64,000 bases of DNA from Nitrospina sp. GTDB lineage: Bacteria > Nitrospinota > Nitrospinia > Nitrospinales > JACRGP01. Below, piece by piece: positions 43,184 through 52,237 of the stretch. The position numbers and the translations under genes are program-made. The stretch covers positions 186,001 through 250,000 of the forward strand of contig JACAVV010000005.1 of the NCBI GenBank assembly GCA_024648695.1, given 5' to 3'. How positions within the stretch are numbered: position 1 is the stretch's first letter; each line of letters opens with the position of its first letter. Under the pieces are notes generated by a model, which did not search any database, was not told the origin of the DNA, and was given only the letters and a program-made list of their open reading frames with translations.

Positions 43184-43471
43184 TTGAACACAAAAAGCGA
43201 TCTTTTGGGCATCGATCTCGAAGAAGAACTCTCTGCAATTCGAGCGCACAAAGCAGGGGGAAAAACCTTAAAAACCAAAAAATTGAAAGCACCTTCGGAC
43301 GCTTCAAAAATCCGAAAGCGCCTGGGTCTTACTCAGGAAGCCTTTGCGGCCTTATTGGGTGTTTCTGTGCAAACCCTTCGAAATTGGGAACAGGGGATTC
43401 GTAAACCCCGAGGCCCAGCTTTGGCCCTTCTCCGTATTGTTGAGAAAAATCCGGAAGTCTTGTTCACTTAA
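43184..43471 (+). CDS. higA: HigA-type XRE antitoxin
   Basis: This 95-residue protein has an N-terminal toxin-binding stretch (DLEEELSAIRAHKAGGK) and a C-terminal XRE helix-turn-helix (IRKRLGLTQEAFAALLGVSVQTLRNWEQG, divided between helices 1-4, about 43-72). It should neutralise the upstream toxin and repress the operon. A TTG start is implied because no ATG fits the family's beginning. It converges with trkH. Confidence 0.87.
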   Translation: MNTKSDLLGIDLEEELSAIRAHKAGGKTLKTKKLKAPSDASKIRKRLGLTQEAFAALLGVSVQTLRNWEQGIRKPRGPALALLRIVEKNPEVLFT

Positions 43472-43514
43472 GTATTTTTTTTATTTCAGCTATGTGATTT
43501 TTAAAGAACACCTT

Positions 43515-44987
43515 CTATTTCCTCCAGGCGATGGGTAGGAACAGGAGCATCACGCCGTAAACTTCCAGGCGGCCCATCAACATCCATAATATCAATATCC
43601 ATTTTCCCAGAATCGGGATTTCTGCATAACTGCCGGTGGCACCGACCATCCCCAATCCGGGGCCAATGTTGAACAGCGATGCGATTGATGCTGTGATCGC
43701 TGTTGTCATGTCCAATCCCATGAGCGACAACAATATCGAGCTGATCACAGTGACGCCTAAAAATAAAAAGGTCAGGCTGATAACGTTCATCACGTGGTCG
43801 GATTCCACCGTTTTCTCACCCACCTTCACGCGAATCACCGCGCGGGGATGAACCAGTTTCTGAAATTCGCGAAATATGACCCGGGCCAGAATAATGATCC
43901 GAATGCATTTCAACGATCCGCTGGTCGACCCGGCACAGCCCCCTATCATCATGATGATGACTAACAATATCCGTAAAAAGTCGGGCCACCGATCGAAATC
44001 ATCGGTAACGAATCCGGTGGTGGTGTTGATGGACACGATAGTGAAGGTGGCTTTCCGAAACGATTCACCCAAATGCTGGTCACCTGCTTGATGCCACAAC
44101 CCCCAGGTCGCTACCAGCACGCCTACGGTGATCAACAATAAATATACTTTGAACTCGGTATTCTTGAAGATGTCGCTCCATTCGTTATGCACCGCCTTGT
44201 AGTGCAGGGAAAAATTAATGCCACCTAAAATCATGAACACGATCACCACCGTTTCCACATACACACTGTTGAATTCTGCGATACTGGCCTGATGCGGGGA
44301 AAATCCGCCGGTGGCGACCGTAGAAAAGGTGTGGCAGATGGCGTCGAAATAGCTCAGTCCTCCAAGCCGCAGTAACAGGAATTCTGCCAGTGTGAGGACG
44401 AGGTACACTTTCCAAAGGACCTTGGCTGTTTCCGCAAGGCGCGGTTGCATGCGCTCCACAGTGGATCCGCCGGGCACTTCCGACTTGAACAGATGAATGC
44501 TTCCGATTCCCAAAGCCGGAAAGATCGCCAGGGACAACATGATAATCCCCATACCCCCCAACCATTGCGTGAGGTTACGCCAAAACAGAATGCCTTTGGG
44601 AATCGCGTCGATGTCGGTGAAAATCGATGCACCTGTCGTGGTGAATCCACTCATGGTTTCGAAAAACGCGTCTACGTAATGGGGGCACACGCCGGTCAGG
44701 TAATAGGGAAGCGAACCAAACACACAAATCGAAACCCAGGAAAAGGCCACGATGGCAAAACCTTCCCGGTCCCGCAACTTCTCAATACCCGTGGGAAACC
44801 CTTTCCACAACACCAGGCCGCAAACTCCGGAAAGGATCAGAGTGGCCCAAAAGGCGTCTTGCACGGTGAAATGGTTTTCCAATGCAGGAGTCGGATAAAT
44901 ATACGAAACGCCCAGAGGAACGATCAGGATGACGGACAATAGCAGGAGCAAAATGCCCACTACATTGAGAATGGCTTTCAGGTTCAT
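43515..44987 (-). CDS. trkH: TrkH potassium uptake channel subunit
   Basis: This 490-residue integral membrane protein has the four-fold M1-P-M2 layout of TrkH/KtrB and selectivity-loop segments such as MSGFTTTGASIF, STVATGGFSP, SINTTTGFVTDD and SLFNIGPGLG. It forms the K+-translocating pore; the peripheral TrkA, encoded 9 bases upstream on the same strand, gates it with nucleotides. Length and motifs are typical. Confidence 0.96.
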   Translation of the reverse strand: MNLKAILNVVGILLLLLSVILIVPLGVSYIYPTPALENHFTVQDAFWATLILSGVCGLVLWKGFPTGIEKLRDREGFAIVAFSWVSICVFGSLPYYLTGVCPHYVDAFFETMSGFTTTGASIFTDIDAIPKGILFWRNLTQWLGGMGIIMLSLAIFPALGIGSIHLFKSEVPGGSTVERMQPRLAETAKVLWKVYLVLTLAEFLLLRLGGLSYFDAICHTFSTVATGGFSPHQASIAEFNSVYVETVVIVFMILGGINFSLHYKAVHNEWSDIFKNTEFKVYLLLITVGVLVATWGLWHQAGDQHLGESFRKATFTIVSINTTTGFVTDDFDRWPDFLRILLVIIMMIGGCAGSTSGSLKCIRIIILARVIFREFQKLVHPRAVIRVKVGEKTVESDHVMNVISLTFLFLGVTVISSILLSLMGLDMTTAITASIASLFNIGPGLGMVGATGSYAEIPILGKWILILWMLMGRLEVYGVMLLFLPIAWRK

Positions 44988-44996
44988 AGCGACGCC

Positions 44997-46361
44997 TTAA
45001 AAGAATCTTCTTTTACCAAACAGTTTCTCTATCTTTTCCAGAGCCTCGGGCAGGGTGACCACGATCACGGAATCGCCTTCCATAACAATGCAATCGCCAG
45101 TGGGGACAATCATTTCCCCATTGCGCAAAATGGCACCGATGATGGCGGCTTTGGGGAATTTCAGCTTGTTGATTTTCTTGTTCACGATAGAAGAGTCTTT
45201 TCGGACGGTCACCTCGATGACCTCTGCTTCGCCTTCGATCATTTTATAAACCGACCGCACCTGCCCTTTTCGCAAGTGGCCCAATATGGCGCCAACGGTG
45301 ATCAGGCGGGGGTTGACGGTAACGTCCAGTCCGATGGAATCCAGAATGGGTAGATAATCAGGGTCGTTCGTGATGATGATCACCCGGTGCGCACCGTGTT
45401 TTTTCGCCAGCAGGGCCGAAAGAATGTTCGATTCATCGTCATTGGACAAAGCGATGAAATAATCGGCATCGCTGATGTTGATATCGTTGAACAAGTCGGG
45501 ATCGGTTCCGCTTCCATGCAGGACCACCGTTTTGGAAAGCTGGTCGGCGGCTTCATTGGCGGCTTCGATTTTGGGCTCAATCATGGAGATATCGTTAAAC
45601 CCTACCGCTTCCAGTCCTTTGGCCAACTGAATGCTGAGGGCATTTGCGCCGAACAACACCAGTTTGTGAATCACCTCCATGGTTTTGTTGAACATGGGCA
45701 GGACCAAAGGCAAAAATTCCTTGTCCACCAGCGTGTACACCTTATCCCCAGCCTCGATAACCTGTTGGCCATCGTTATGAATGAGAATTTCACCATTACG
45801 CACAATGGCGACGATGAGGAAGGAATTGAACTCAAACAGTTCCCGCAACTCGATCAGGCGTTTGCCCGCAAGCGGTGCGTTTTCCGGAACTTCAAATCCG
45901 CGTAACTGGATTTCTCCCTGGGCGAATTCAGCGGCATTCACGGCGCCTGGTGTTTTGATGATCTTCAAAATGAATTCGACAATGATTTTGCCCGGATTGA
46001 TTGCCAAGTCGACGTGCAGTTCTGAGGGATCAAATATTCTTTCGTCGCTGGTGAATTCGATGTGGCGCAGGCGGGCGAAGCGGTTGCTGACCTTGAATTT
46101 TTCTGCAAGGATGCAGACCATCAGGTTGATTTCGTCCTTGTCGGTGACGGCGATCACCATTTCCGCCTGGCGAATTCCAGCCGTTACCAGAATACTGGGC
46201 AGGCAGGCGTTTCCTTGTACAGAGAGGACGTCGAGTTTTTCCTGGATGACCTTGATGCGTTCCGGATCTTCATCGATGATTGAAATATCGTGTCCCTCAT
46301 GGGACAACTCCTGGGCCAGATTGAACCCGACGATGCCTGCACCTACGATGAGAATTTTCAT
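44997..46361 (-). CDS. trkA: TrkA potassium uptake regulator
   Basis: The 454-residue cytoplasmic protein has two RCK units in tandem, each a Rossmann RCK_N followed by RCK_C. The first begins ILIVGAGIVGFNLA with the acidic residue of the NAD pocket at IIDED. The second is near LVLFGANALSIQLA (about 237). It gates TrkH in response to NAD(H)/ATP. It is directly upstream of trkH and 58 bases downstream of hflC. Confidence 0.96.
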   Translation of the reverse strand: MKILIVGAGIVGFNLAQELSHEGHDISIIDEDPERIKVIQEKLDVLSVQGNACLPSILVTAGIRQAEMVIAVTDKDEINLMVCILAEKFKVSNRFARLRHIEFTSDERIFDPSELHVDLAINPGKIIVEFILKIIKTPGAVNAAEFAQGEIQLRGFEVPENAPLAGKRLIELRELFEFNSFLIVAIVRNGEILIHNDGQQVIEAGDKVYTLVDKEFLPLVLPMFNKTMEVIHKLVLFGANALSIQLAKGLEAVGFNDISMIEPKIEAANEAADQLSKTVVLHGSGTDPDLFNDINISDADYFIALSNDDESNILSALLAKKHGAHRVIIITNDPDYLPILDSIGLDVTVNPRLITVGAILGHLRKGQVRSVYKMIEGEAEVIEVTVRKDSSIVNKKINKLKFPKAAIIGAILRNGEMIVPTGDCIVMEGDSVIVVTLPEALEKIEKLFGKRRFF

Positions 46362-46419
46362 AAAACCGGATCGGGTGGGTGGGTTTCAGGGTCTTTGTTC
46401 GGGGTTCCTGACGGTGCGC

Positions 46420-47448
46420 CTATTCAATTGCAGAATCGTGCATATCTGCAGGCGCTTCGGGAGTCTCATCGGACATCACAGCATCAACCGGAGTCTCAGG
46501 CGCACTTTCGGCTGTATCTTCTGCTGGAGTGACTGGTGCATTGCTGGCAGGAGTAACGGGTGCGGCTTCAGCCCTGAGACGGTTACCCCTTGCCAGGGTA
46601 TCGGGCGTATTTAGAAACTCCAGAAATTCCGAGTTTTCAGACAGGAGAATGGTTGTGCCCGATTTCAGCGATTTCTTGTAAGCTTCCATGGACCGCATGA
46701 ATCCGTAAAACTGCGGATCCTTTAAATAGGCGTCCGCATAAGTTTTTGTCGCTTTTGCGTCACCCTGACCTCGAATGGCCTGCTCTTTTTCATAAGCTTT
46801 CGCCATGATGATGATTTTTTCCTTATCCGTTTTAGCGCGGATCTTGGTTGCTTCTTCTTTACCCTCGGATCGGTATTCCTTGGCGATTCGTTCACGCTCG
46901 GTACGCATGCGGTTGAAAATGTTGTTGGCGATTTCCGGCGGCAGGTCGGTGCGCTTGATTCGCACATCCATAACATCAATCCCGTACTCTTGCGCCTTCT
47001 CATTCGTCTTTTTGGTCACCTTGTCCATGATTTCCTGACGGGTATTGGTTACAATGTCGATCAGTTCGTGAGTACCCAGTTCCACCCGCAATTCCGAATA
47101 CAGGATATCGTCCAGCCGCGACTGCGCAGTGGGCAGGGTACGGACGGTTTCCAGGAATTTCTGGGGATCGGAAATCCGCCACATGGAGTAATTATCAACC
47201 AGCAAATTTTTCTTGTCTTTGGTGATGACCTCGGCAGGAGGCGAATCATTCACCAGGAGTTGGCTGGAAAAAAACCTGATTTGCTGAAGGAATGGAATTT
47301 TAAAATACAAACCCGGTTTGGTGATCACTTCTTTCGGTTTTTGAAGTTCCAGAACCACAGCACTCTGCGTCATATGTACCGTGAACACGGACATATAAAT
47401 TACCGAGAATACCAGGACCAGAATAACGATTAACGCATTTTTTTTCAT
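46420..47448 (-). CDS. hflC: HflC, SPFH-domain protease modulator
   Basis: This 342-residue protein has one N-terminal transmembrane helix (about 5-24) and a band-7/SPFH domain (about 25-200: VITKPGLYFKIPFLQQIRFF, DYSMWRI-type strand, DVRIKRTDLP). A helical stretch follows with SEGKEEATKIRA. With HflK it forms the membrane cage around FtsH and controls its proteolysis from the periplasmic side. The last 45 residues are an unusual Pro/Ala/Thr/Glu-rich tail with a repeated APVTPA unit not found in typical HflC. It ends 6 bases after hflK. Confidence 0.94.
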   Translation of the reverse strand: MKKNALIVILVLVFSVIYMSVFTVHMTQSAVVLELQKPKEVITKPGLYFKIPFLQQIRFFSSQLLVNDSPPAEVITKDKKNLLVDNYSMWRISDPQKFLETVRTLPTAQSRLDDILYSELRVELGTHELIDIVTNTRQEIMDKVTKKTNEKAQEYGIDVMDVRIKRTDLPPEIANNIFNRMRTERERIAKEYRSEGKEEATKIRAKTDKEKIIIMAKAYEKEQAIRGQGDAKATKTYADAYLKDPQFYGFMRSMEAYKKSLKSGTTILLSENSEFLEFLNTPDTLARGNRLRAEAAPVTPASNAPVTPAEDTAESAPETPVDAVMSDETPEAPADMHDSAIE

Positions 47449-47454
47449 ATCGAT

Positions 47455-48537
47455 TTATTTGCTTCCTGAGGGGTTGAGAGGGTTTTTGCCCAGAGGTAAA
47501 ATCGGGAGCACACCGTTACCTTGCCTGCTTCCCAAAACAAACTTATCCATCTGCGGAAGGATCTCTTCCATGGTTTCCAGATAGATACGTTTGCGGGTTA
47601 TTTCCGGGGCTTTCCTGTATTCGTCGTACTGAGCCAAAAAACGGTCGACGTCACCCTGCGCTCTTTTGATTTTTTCTTCCTTATAAGCTTCCGCTTCGCG
47701 AATGATTTGCTCGGCTTTACCGCGGGCTTCCGGGATCACTGCATTACGATATCCCTGAGCTTCGTTGATCATACGCTCCTTATCTTCGCGGGCACTGACT
47801 ACGTCTTTGAACGCGGCGACCACTTGCGCAGGCGGGTGTACGTCCTGCAACTGGGCGGCAACAATCTTTATACCGGACTCATAGGAATCAAGAAGTGACT
47901 GCATCTGATCCTTGATCAGGATTTGAATTTCAGCTTTACCTGTGGTCAGGGATTCATCAATTTTCTTTTCCCCGACAATCCCTCTCAATACCGTCTCTGC
48001 GGAATCGCGTACCAGCTTTCTTCTTTTTCTGACATTAAAAAGGTACGCGGCAGGATCTTTAATATTATATTGAATCACCAAATCCATATCGACGATGTTC
48101 TGATCTCCGGTCAGGATGAGAGATTCTGCAGGTACGTCGCGGACCTTCTGCGGAGGACCTTGTGACGTGATACGAAACCCGATCTCGGTTCGGCGCACCT
48201 GCCGCACCTTGGGTGTGCTCACATGTTCGATGGGTGACGGAAACTTGAAATGCAGTCCCGGCTGAGTGGTCCGGTTGTATTTTCCGAACAACACCACAAC
48301 GCCTTCCTCATCCGGAGCTACAAAATAGAACACTCCGGGAAGAATCCAGATCGCCAGCAATAAAATACCCAGACCCATGAAGGTCGAAGGTTTGAATTTC
48401 GGCAGTTTGATTTGCGGAATTTCCATTTGCGGTCCGCGCGGGCCACCGCCTCCGGCACCACCGCCGCCTTGACCTCCAGAACCTCCTTTATAAGGTTCAT
48501 CCGGTCCTTTTGAATCGTGTAAATCGTCCCAAGCCAT
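47455..48537 (-). CDS. hflK: HflK, SPFH-domain protease modulator
   Basis: The 360-residue partner of HflC has a Gly-rich cytoplasmic N-terminus (GGSGGQGGGGAGGGG), a transmembrane helix at about 53-72, an SPFH domain (PDEEGVVVLFGKYNRTTQPG onward) and the helical region with QLQDVHPPAQVVAAFKDV and REDKERMINEAQGYRN. Gene order hflK-hflC is the usual one. AAGGAACCCT precedes the ATG, and a good promoter lies upstream. Confidence 0.95.
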   Translation of the reverse strand: MAWDDLHDSKGPDEPYKGGSGGQGGGGAGGGGPRGPQMEIPQIKLPKFKPSTFMGLGILLLAIWILPGVFYFVAPDEEGVVVLFGKYNRTTQPGLHFKFPSPIEHVSTPKVRQVRRTEIGFRITSQGPPQKVRDVPAESLILTGDQNIVDMDLVIQYNIKDPAAYLFNVRKRRKLVRDSAETVLRGIVGEKKIDESLTTGKAEIQILIKDQMQSLLDSYESGIKIVAAQLQDVHPPAQVVAAFKDVVSAREDKERMINEAQGYRNAVIPEARGKAEQIIREAEAYKEEKIKRAQGDVDRFLAQYDEYRKAPEITRKRIYLETMEEILPQMDKFVLGSRQGNGVLPILPLGKNPLNPSGSK

Positions 48538-48574
48538 AGGGTTCCTTGTGCATTATTAAGTAATTGAAGGAGTA

Positions 48575-48603
48575 ACGCTAACAAACTGTCAGGGCATTGT
48601 CAA
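48575..48603 (-). promoter_or_regulatory. Sigma-70 type promoter for hflK-hflC
   Basis: On the minus strand a perfect TTGACA is followed after 17 bases by TAGCGT. It lies about 40 bases before hflK. Confidence 0.5.
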
Positions 48604-48685
48604 CAGCCTAAGCTTTCAGTGTGACGCAGACCTGCCTTGCGGTATAACGGGGATACTTATTTAAATCGACAGCGATAATATACCC

Positions 48686-49552
48686 TCAATGTTTTAACAT
48701 TTTCTGGGCTTCATTTATCACCTGTTCCGCTTCTTCGAGTCCCAGTCCGTTGATCTGATGGCACATGAAGTAGGAATGATCGATGGGGCATTCGTCATCC
48801 ATGAACCCGAATTCGGAATTGGACTCATACAGGTATTCATAAATCGGCGTTTCCCTGGACGTGAAAAACAGTTCCAGGTCGGAAGGCTGAATCTGTTTGC
48901 CTGCCATAGCATTGATATCATCCGGATTGATCTGAAAATCCTGTTCCAGGAATTTTAACGCTTCTTCCAGGGTTTTGCCTCCCTTCACTTCCGCATTGAC
49001 CGCTTCTTCCAGGGCTTTATTACGTTTCCTGAATATAAAATGCGGGTAATGTATCGGTTGGCCTAACAGAAAATCCAGATTATGAAAATACAACTGGACC
49101 CAGTCGTCGAAGTTCACTTCAACGCCATCGGACACATTGAACTCTTTCGCCTTTTCGGGGTTATCTTTAACCAGTTTGTTGTAGATTTTTACAAAACGCT
49201 CCAGGCAATCGTAGACCAGGGCGAAATAATAACCGTTCAGGCGATACCAGTTGTTGGTGGAATTTTGCGCATTGATCAACTTGCGAAGCATCATCAACAG
49301 GGTGTCGGGATCGGTGAATTTGTGTGAATAGGGAAACGCATTTTCCGCGTATTCCTTCAATTTGGCCTCATCGCCTTCGCAATCCGACTGGTTCTTTTGC
49401 AAGTAGGTTTTGGCGTGGTCCAGGGCATGGAAGATGAGTTGATCGTGTTTCAACTTCCGCTGGTAGTCCATGTAATCTTTTAATTGAGGATGCTTTTCCT
49501 CTTCCGGATGGTCAGGATCCGTGATGCTGATGTCTTTGGCAAACGCTAACAT
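48686..49552 (-). CDS. Unknown acidic soluble protein
   Basis: This 288-residue protein is not recognised. It has no signal peptide or membrane helix, is acidic and mostly helical, with aromatic-rich stretches (NNWYRLNGYYFALVYDCLERF, split, and YFHNLDFLLGQPIHYPHFIF). A C-terminal segment, CPIDHSYFMCHQINGLGLEEAEQVINEAQ, is also divided here for length. Cys and His spacing near the end (CPIDH, CH) could bind a metal. AGAGGTGG precedes the start, and a perfect ten-base inverted repeat lies just upstream, so its expression is probably regulated. Confidence 0.75.
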   Translation of the reverse strand: MLAFAKDISITDPDHPEEEKHPQLKDYMDYQRKLKHDQLIFHALDHAKTYLQKNQSDCEGDEAKLKEYAENAFPYSHKFTDPDTLLMMLRKLINAQNSTNNWYRLNGYYFALVYDCLERFVKIYNKLVKDNPEKAKEFNVSDGVEVNFDDWVQLYFHNLDFLLGQPIHYPHFIFRKRNKALEEAVNAEVKGGKTLEEALKFLEQDFQINPDDINAMAGKQIQPSDLELFFTSRETPIYEYLYESNSEFGFMDDECPIDHSYFMCHQINGLGLEEAEQVINEAQKMLKH

Positions 49553-49569
49553 CGATTTCCACCTCTGTT

Positions 49570-49594
49570 AAATTTTGATTAGTGATCAAAATTT
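49570..49594. promoter_or_regulatory. Perfect 10-base inverted repeat
   Basis: AAATTTTGAT and ATCAAAATTT are perfect complements with a five-base spacer, 18 bases before the start of the unknown 288-residue protein. Without a T-run it looks more like an operator than a terminator. Confidence 0.5.
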
Positions 49595-49671
49595 ATTGTG
49601 ATGGAAAAAGTTCAGGATTTCAAGAGATTTTGCGAAGCTAAAGCGCGGGTAAAAAACGGAGAGAACCACAC

Positions 49672-49690
49672 AGGGGGCGCGAGGCCCCCT
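49672..49690 (-). terminator. Hairpin at the end of the pilin operon
   Basis: AGGGGGC and GCCCCCT form a perfect seven-base GC stem with a five-base loop, starting three bases after the stop of the last pilin gene. No T-run follows on the minus strand. Confidence 0.5.
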
Positions 49691-49693
49691 ATT

Positions 49694-50965
49694 TTAATCG
49701 ACTTCGCGCCAGGAAATGGTTTGGAAAGATCCACTCAGTCCCATGGCTTCACCAGCAACATTAACCCCCTCACAACTGTAATTGATTCTAGCGCTACCCG
49801 TGAACGTAGCTGTGGGATCGCCGGAATCATCCGTATTGACGGGGTTTCCGACTACCATCGCGCCATCGATATCGGAGGAACCGGTTCCTACCAGAGATCC
49901 GTCGCAGGTCACACAAACTCCTACCAGGATGATTCCATCAAAATCGAGATTACCAGAAATATTCAGGTCTCCGTCAATAATAAGAATTCCCGCTCCGGAA
50001 ACATTACCCTTTAATTCCACATCTCCAGTCGCATAGGTAACTTGAGGATTATCAATGGTGCCCAGGGTTCCACCCGTAGTTTTGCCATTAGCCAACGATA
50101 CTGCAGTTGGTGTGAGTTCATTCCACATATCCTGTGCATCCTGCAAAGTGAATTCCGTTTGATCATTGACCAGATCAGGTTCGCCACCATCTTTACCGGT
50201 AATATTGTCTTCAGAGTTTCCACCAAAATTTAAACCCGTATTGGCCGCAGAGGCCTCAATAGCGATACCATTGGTATCCGGACAATCCGGATCGTCGGTG
50301 CCATCGAGTTGAGTCGAAAATCCACTTACGGAGAAACCACTTCCCTGGTTATCAATAAAAGCCGCGGGGCCTACCAGGGTCACAGCAGCAGGAAAGTTTG
50401 GAGGGTTTGCCGCTGTGCTTTGTACCATGACCAAAAGTTCTTTGGTAATACCATTTGGAGACTGACCGATCGAGTGAACGTAGCCTAGCTGATCGGAATC
50501 CTGAGTCAGGTCGCCGTCTCCATCGTCGTTATCGTAGACCCTGATTATATAATCTCCTACTGAATTACTTCCGGTTGCCAATCCGACTTTCGTGAAGGTA
50601 TTGCCATCATGAGTGTAGGAGGAGGAACCGGTAATATCAATAGTTCCATTATCGGCAGTCTGGTCCGGGTCACCATCCGGCCCCGCAAACATGCTGTCCA
50701 GATTTTGTGCCCGAATGATAGACGTGGCATGGTGGACTCCGGCTTCCGCCAGAAAAAATGCCTGGCGTTCTTCCCGAAAATCTCGCACGCGCTCGATTTC
50801 CCGGGCAGTATTTTGTTGTGCGACCGGAGCCAGTATGGCTAAAAGCGCCAAAAACAGGACCACAATAATGAGGGTCGCTCCCTCCTGGTTTTGCAAAGGT
50901 CCTTCTAATGTGGTTGGAGACGTATTATTTATTCGAAAAATTTTATTAAATTTTGAGTTTATCAT
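49694..50965 (-). CDS. pilX: PilX-like pilus assembly protein
   Basis: This 423-residue protein has a prepilin-like N-terminal hydrophobic helix (EGATLIIVVLFLALLAILAP) that lacks the usual Glu5, as in GspK/PilX-type minor pilins. The PilX-family segment FFLAEAGVHHATSII follows. The remaining 330 residues are Asp/Gly/Ser-rich and beta-type, with an internal repeat-like part (TGDVELKGNVSGAGILIIDGDLNISGNLDFDG, split) resembling a beta-helix. It would cap or initiate a type IV pilus or pseudopilus. It is the last gene of the operon. Confidence 0.78.
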   Translation of the reverse strand: MINSKFNKIFRINNTSPTTLEGPLQNQEGATLIIVVLFLALLAILAPVAQQNTAREIERVRDFREERQAFFLAEAGVHHATSIIRAQNLDSMFAGPDGDPDQTADNGTIDITGSSSYTHDGNTFTKVGLATGSNSVGDYIIRVYDNDDGDGDLTQDSDQLGYVHSIGQSPNGITKELLVMVQSTAANPPNFPAAVTLVGPAAFIDNQGSGFSVSGFSTQLDGTDDPDCPDTNGIAIEASAANTGLNFGGNSEDNITGKDGGEPDLVNDQTEFTLQDAQDMWNELTPTAVSLANGKTTGGTLGTIDNPQVTYATGDVELKGNVSGAGILIIDGDLNISGNLDFDGIILVGVCVTCDGSLVGTGSSDIDGAMVVGNPVNTDDSGDPTATFTGSARINYSCEGVNVAGEAMGLSGSFQTISWREVD

Positions 50966-50974
50966 AAGGTTACC

Positions 50975-51757
50975 TCAGCCCATATTTCTCACACGGACTT
51001 CTGTTTCCAGAGAAATGTTGATCGAAGTGTCATCAGAATCCTGAAATAAAATAGTCACATCAATTTCCCGGATATTTGGTAAATTTGCATTTGATACCGG
51101 GGTAGCGATAGCAGTACCATCCCCATCCCGGTAGGCAAACGTGACATTGCCTACATTTTGCATGAATTGAGTCGCCGTTGCTCCATCGATGGATCGTGTG
51201 ATTTGATGGGCACCGTTATTAAAAGCAAAGGCTATGGTCCTGTACCGACTGACGACCACCGCATCGGTGGTTGGATAAGCAACAGTTACACCCGTATTTA
51301 GAGTCATTATATTTGCTGTAACGTCACTAACAGTATCGAGGTCGAAGTTACCGTTATCAAGGTCCCGGACTATTACGCTTTGATTGTCATCGAATCCGGT
51401 GGCGCTGGATAAAATTAAGGAAGTGGCGTTTGCCGCAAGTGCGTTTGTGATGGAGGTTGTGGTGTCATCGGTATTAGCTCTATATGTGATGCCCGTGGCC
51501 GTAGCCGAAGTGATCGCTACATCTGAAGTAAGACCATAACCCACCATATGAAGTTCTTTAATAAAACGGTTGAAGTTGAATCGTGCCAGGGACCGGACAT
51601 TATTCTTGGCTACCTCATCCTTGAAAATGTCGTCTTGCTGGTAAAAAGTTATCATCGCCGCAGTAAGGATGAAGGTACTGATTGCCAAGGCAATCATTAT
51701 TTCAACCATACCGACTCCACGCTGGTTCTTTATGTAGCTGGCTGATGAAAAATTCAT
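50975..51757 (-). CDS. pilW: PilW-like minor pilin
   Basis: The 260-residue prepilin has cleavage-site region NQRG|VGMVEI, with Glu at position 5 of the mature form, then a hydrophobic helix (IALAISTFILTAAMITFY). The body is Thr/Asn/Asp-rich beta structure, ending EVRVRNMG. PilW-type pilins help start pilus assembly. The ATG at 51757 is chosen over a TTG 14 codons earlier, which would overlap the pilV-like gene. Confidence 0.8.
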   Translation of the reverse strand: MNFSSASYIKNQRGVGMVEIMIALAISTFILTAAMITFYQQDDIFKDEVAKNNVRSLARFNFNRFIKELHMVGYGLTSDVAITSATATGITYRANTDDTTTSITNALAANATSLILSSATGFDDNQSVIVRDLDNGNFDLDTVSDVTANIMTLNTGVTVAYPTTDAVVVSRYRTIAFAFNNGAHQITRSIDGATATQFMQNVGNVTFAYRDGDGTAIATPVSNANLPNIREIDVTILFQDSDDTSINISLETEVRVRNMG

Positions 51758-51788
51758 TATATTGATCCGGTCTGGTCTAACAGGGTTG

Positions 51789-52184
51789 TCAAGGTGCAAA
51801 TGCGGACTGGTCCAACAGTGTTGTCAGGGAAACCGATTGGGCAGAAGACCCTTGCCAGGCCACAGTAACGGTCAATTGCGATACATTTGTAATTGCCGTT
51901 GCGGCAATGGTCCAGGTCCGGTTAAATTCGCTGTCTACAGTATCTGTGCCATTATCACTGGAATCAATCAGGCCCGCCCGTGCCAAATTGCGCAAATCTT
52001 CCAGTTTGTCTTCAGCGAGTGTGGTGGCGATCGTGGTCTTTTGATTGATCGCGCTTCGGTCTACAACTCCCGCAGTGAATCTTCCATAGGCGAGGATTCC
52101 GGTGGTGAGTAAAATCATGGCCATCAGAACCTCCATCATGGAGATACCTTGTTCATTGGATAATGAATTCTTCAGAAATTTCAT
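51789..52184 (-). CDS. pilV: PilV-like minor pilin
   Basis: The 131-residue prepilin has cleavage site NEQG|ISMMEV with Glu5, followed by the helix VLMAMILLTTGILAYGRF. A PilV-like helix with TTIATTLAEDKLEDLRNLA precedes the final beta strands. GAGGATCC precedes the ATG. It lies between the TPR gene and the PilW-like gene. Confidence 0.82.
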   Translation of the reverse strand: MKFLKNSLSNEQGISMMEVLMAMILLTTGILAYGRFTAGVVDRSAINQKTTIATTLAEDKLEDLRNLARAGLIDSSDNGTDTVDSEFNRTWTIAATAITNVSQLTVTVAWQGSSAQSVSLTTLLDQSAFAP

Positions 52185-52237
52185 TGGATCCTCTTTTTTC
52201 GGAGTTGCAGACCAATTATTGCCAGACTACGAGCCAT

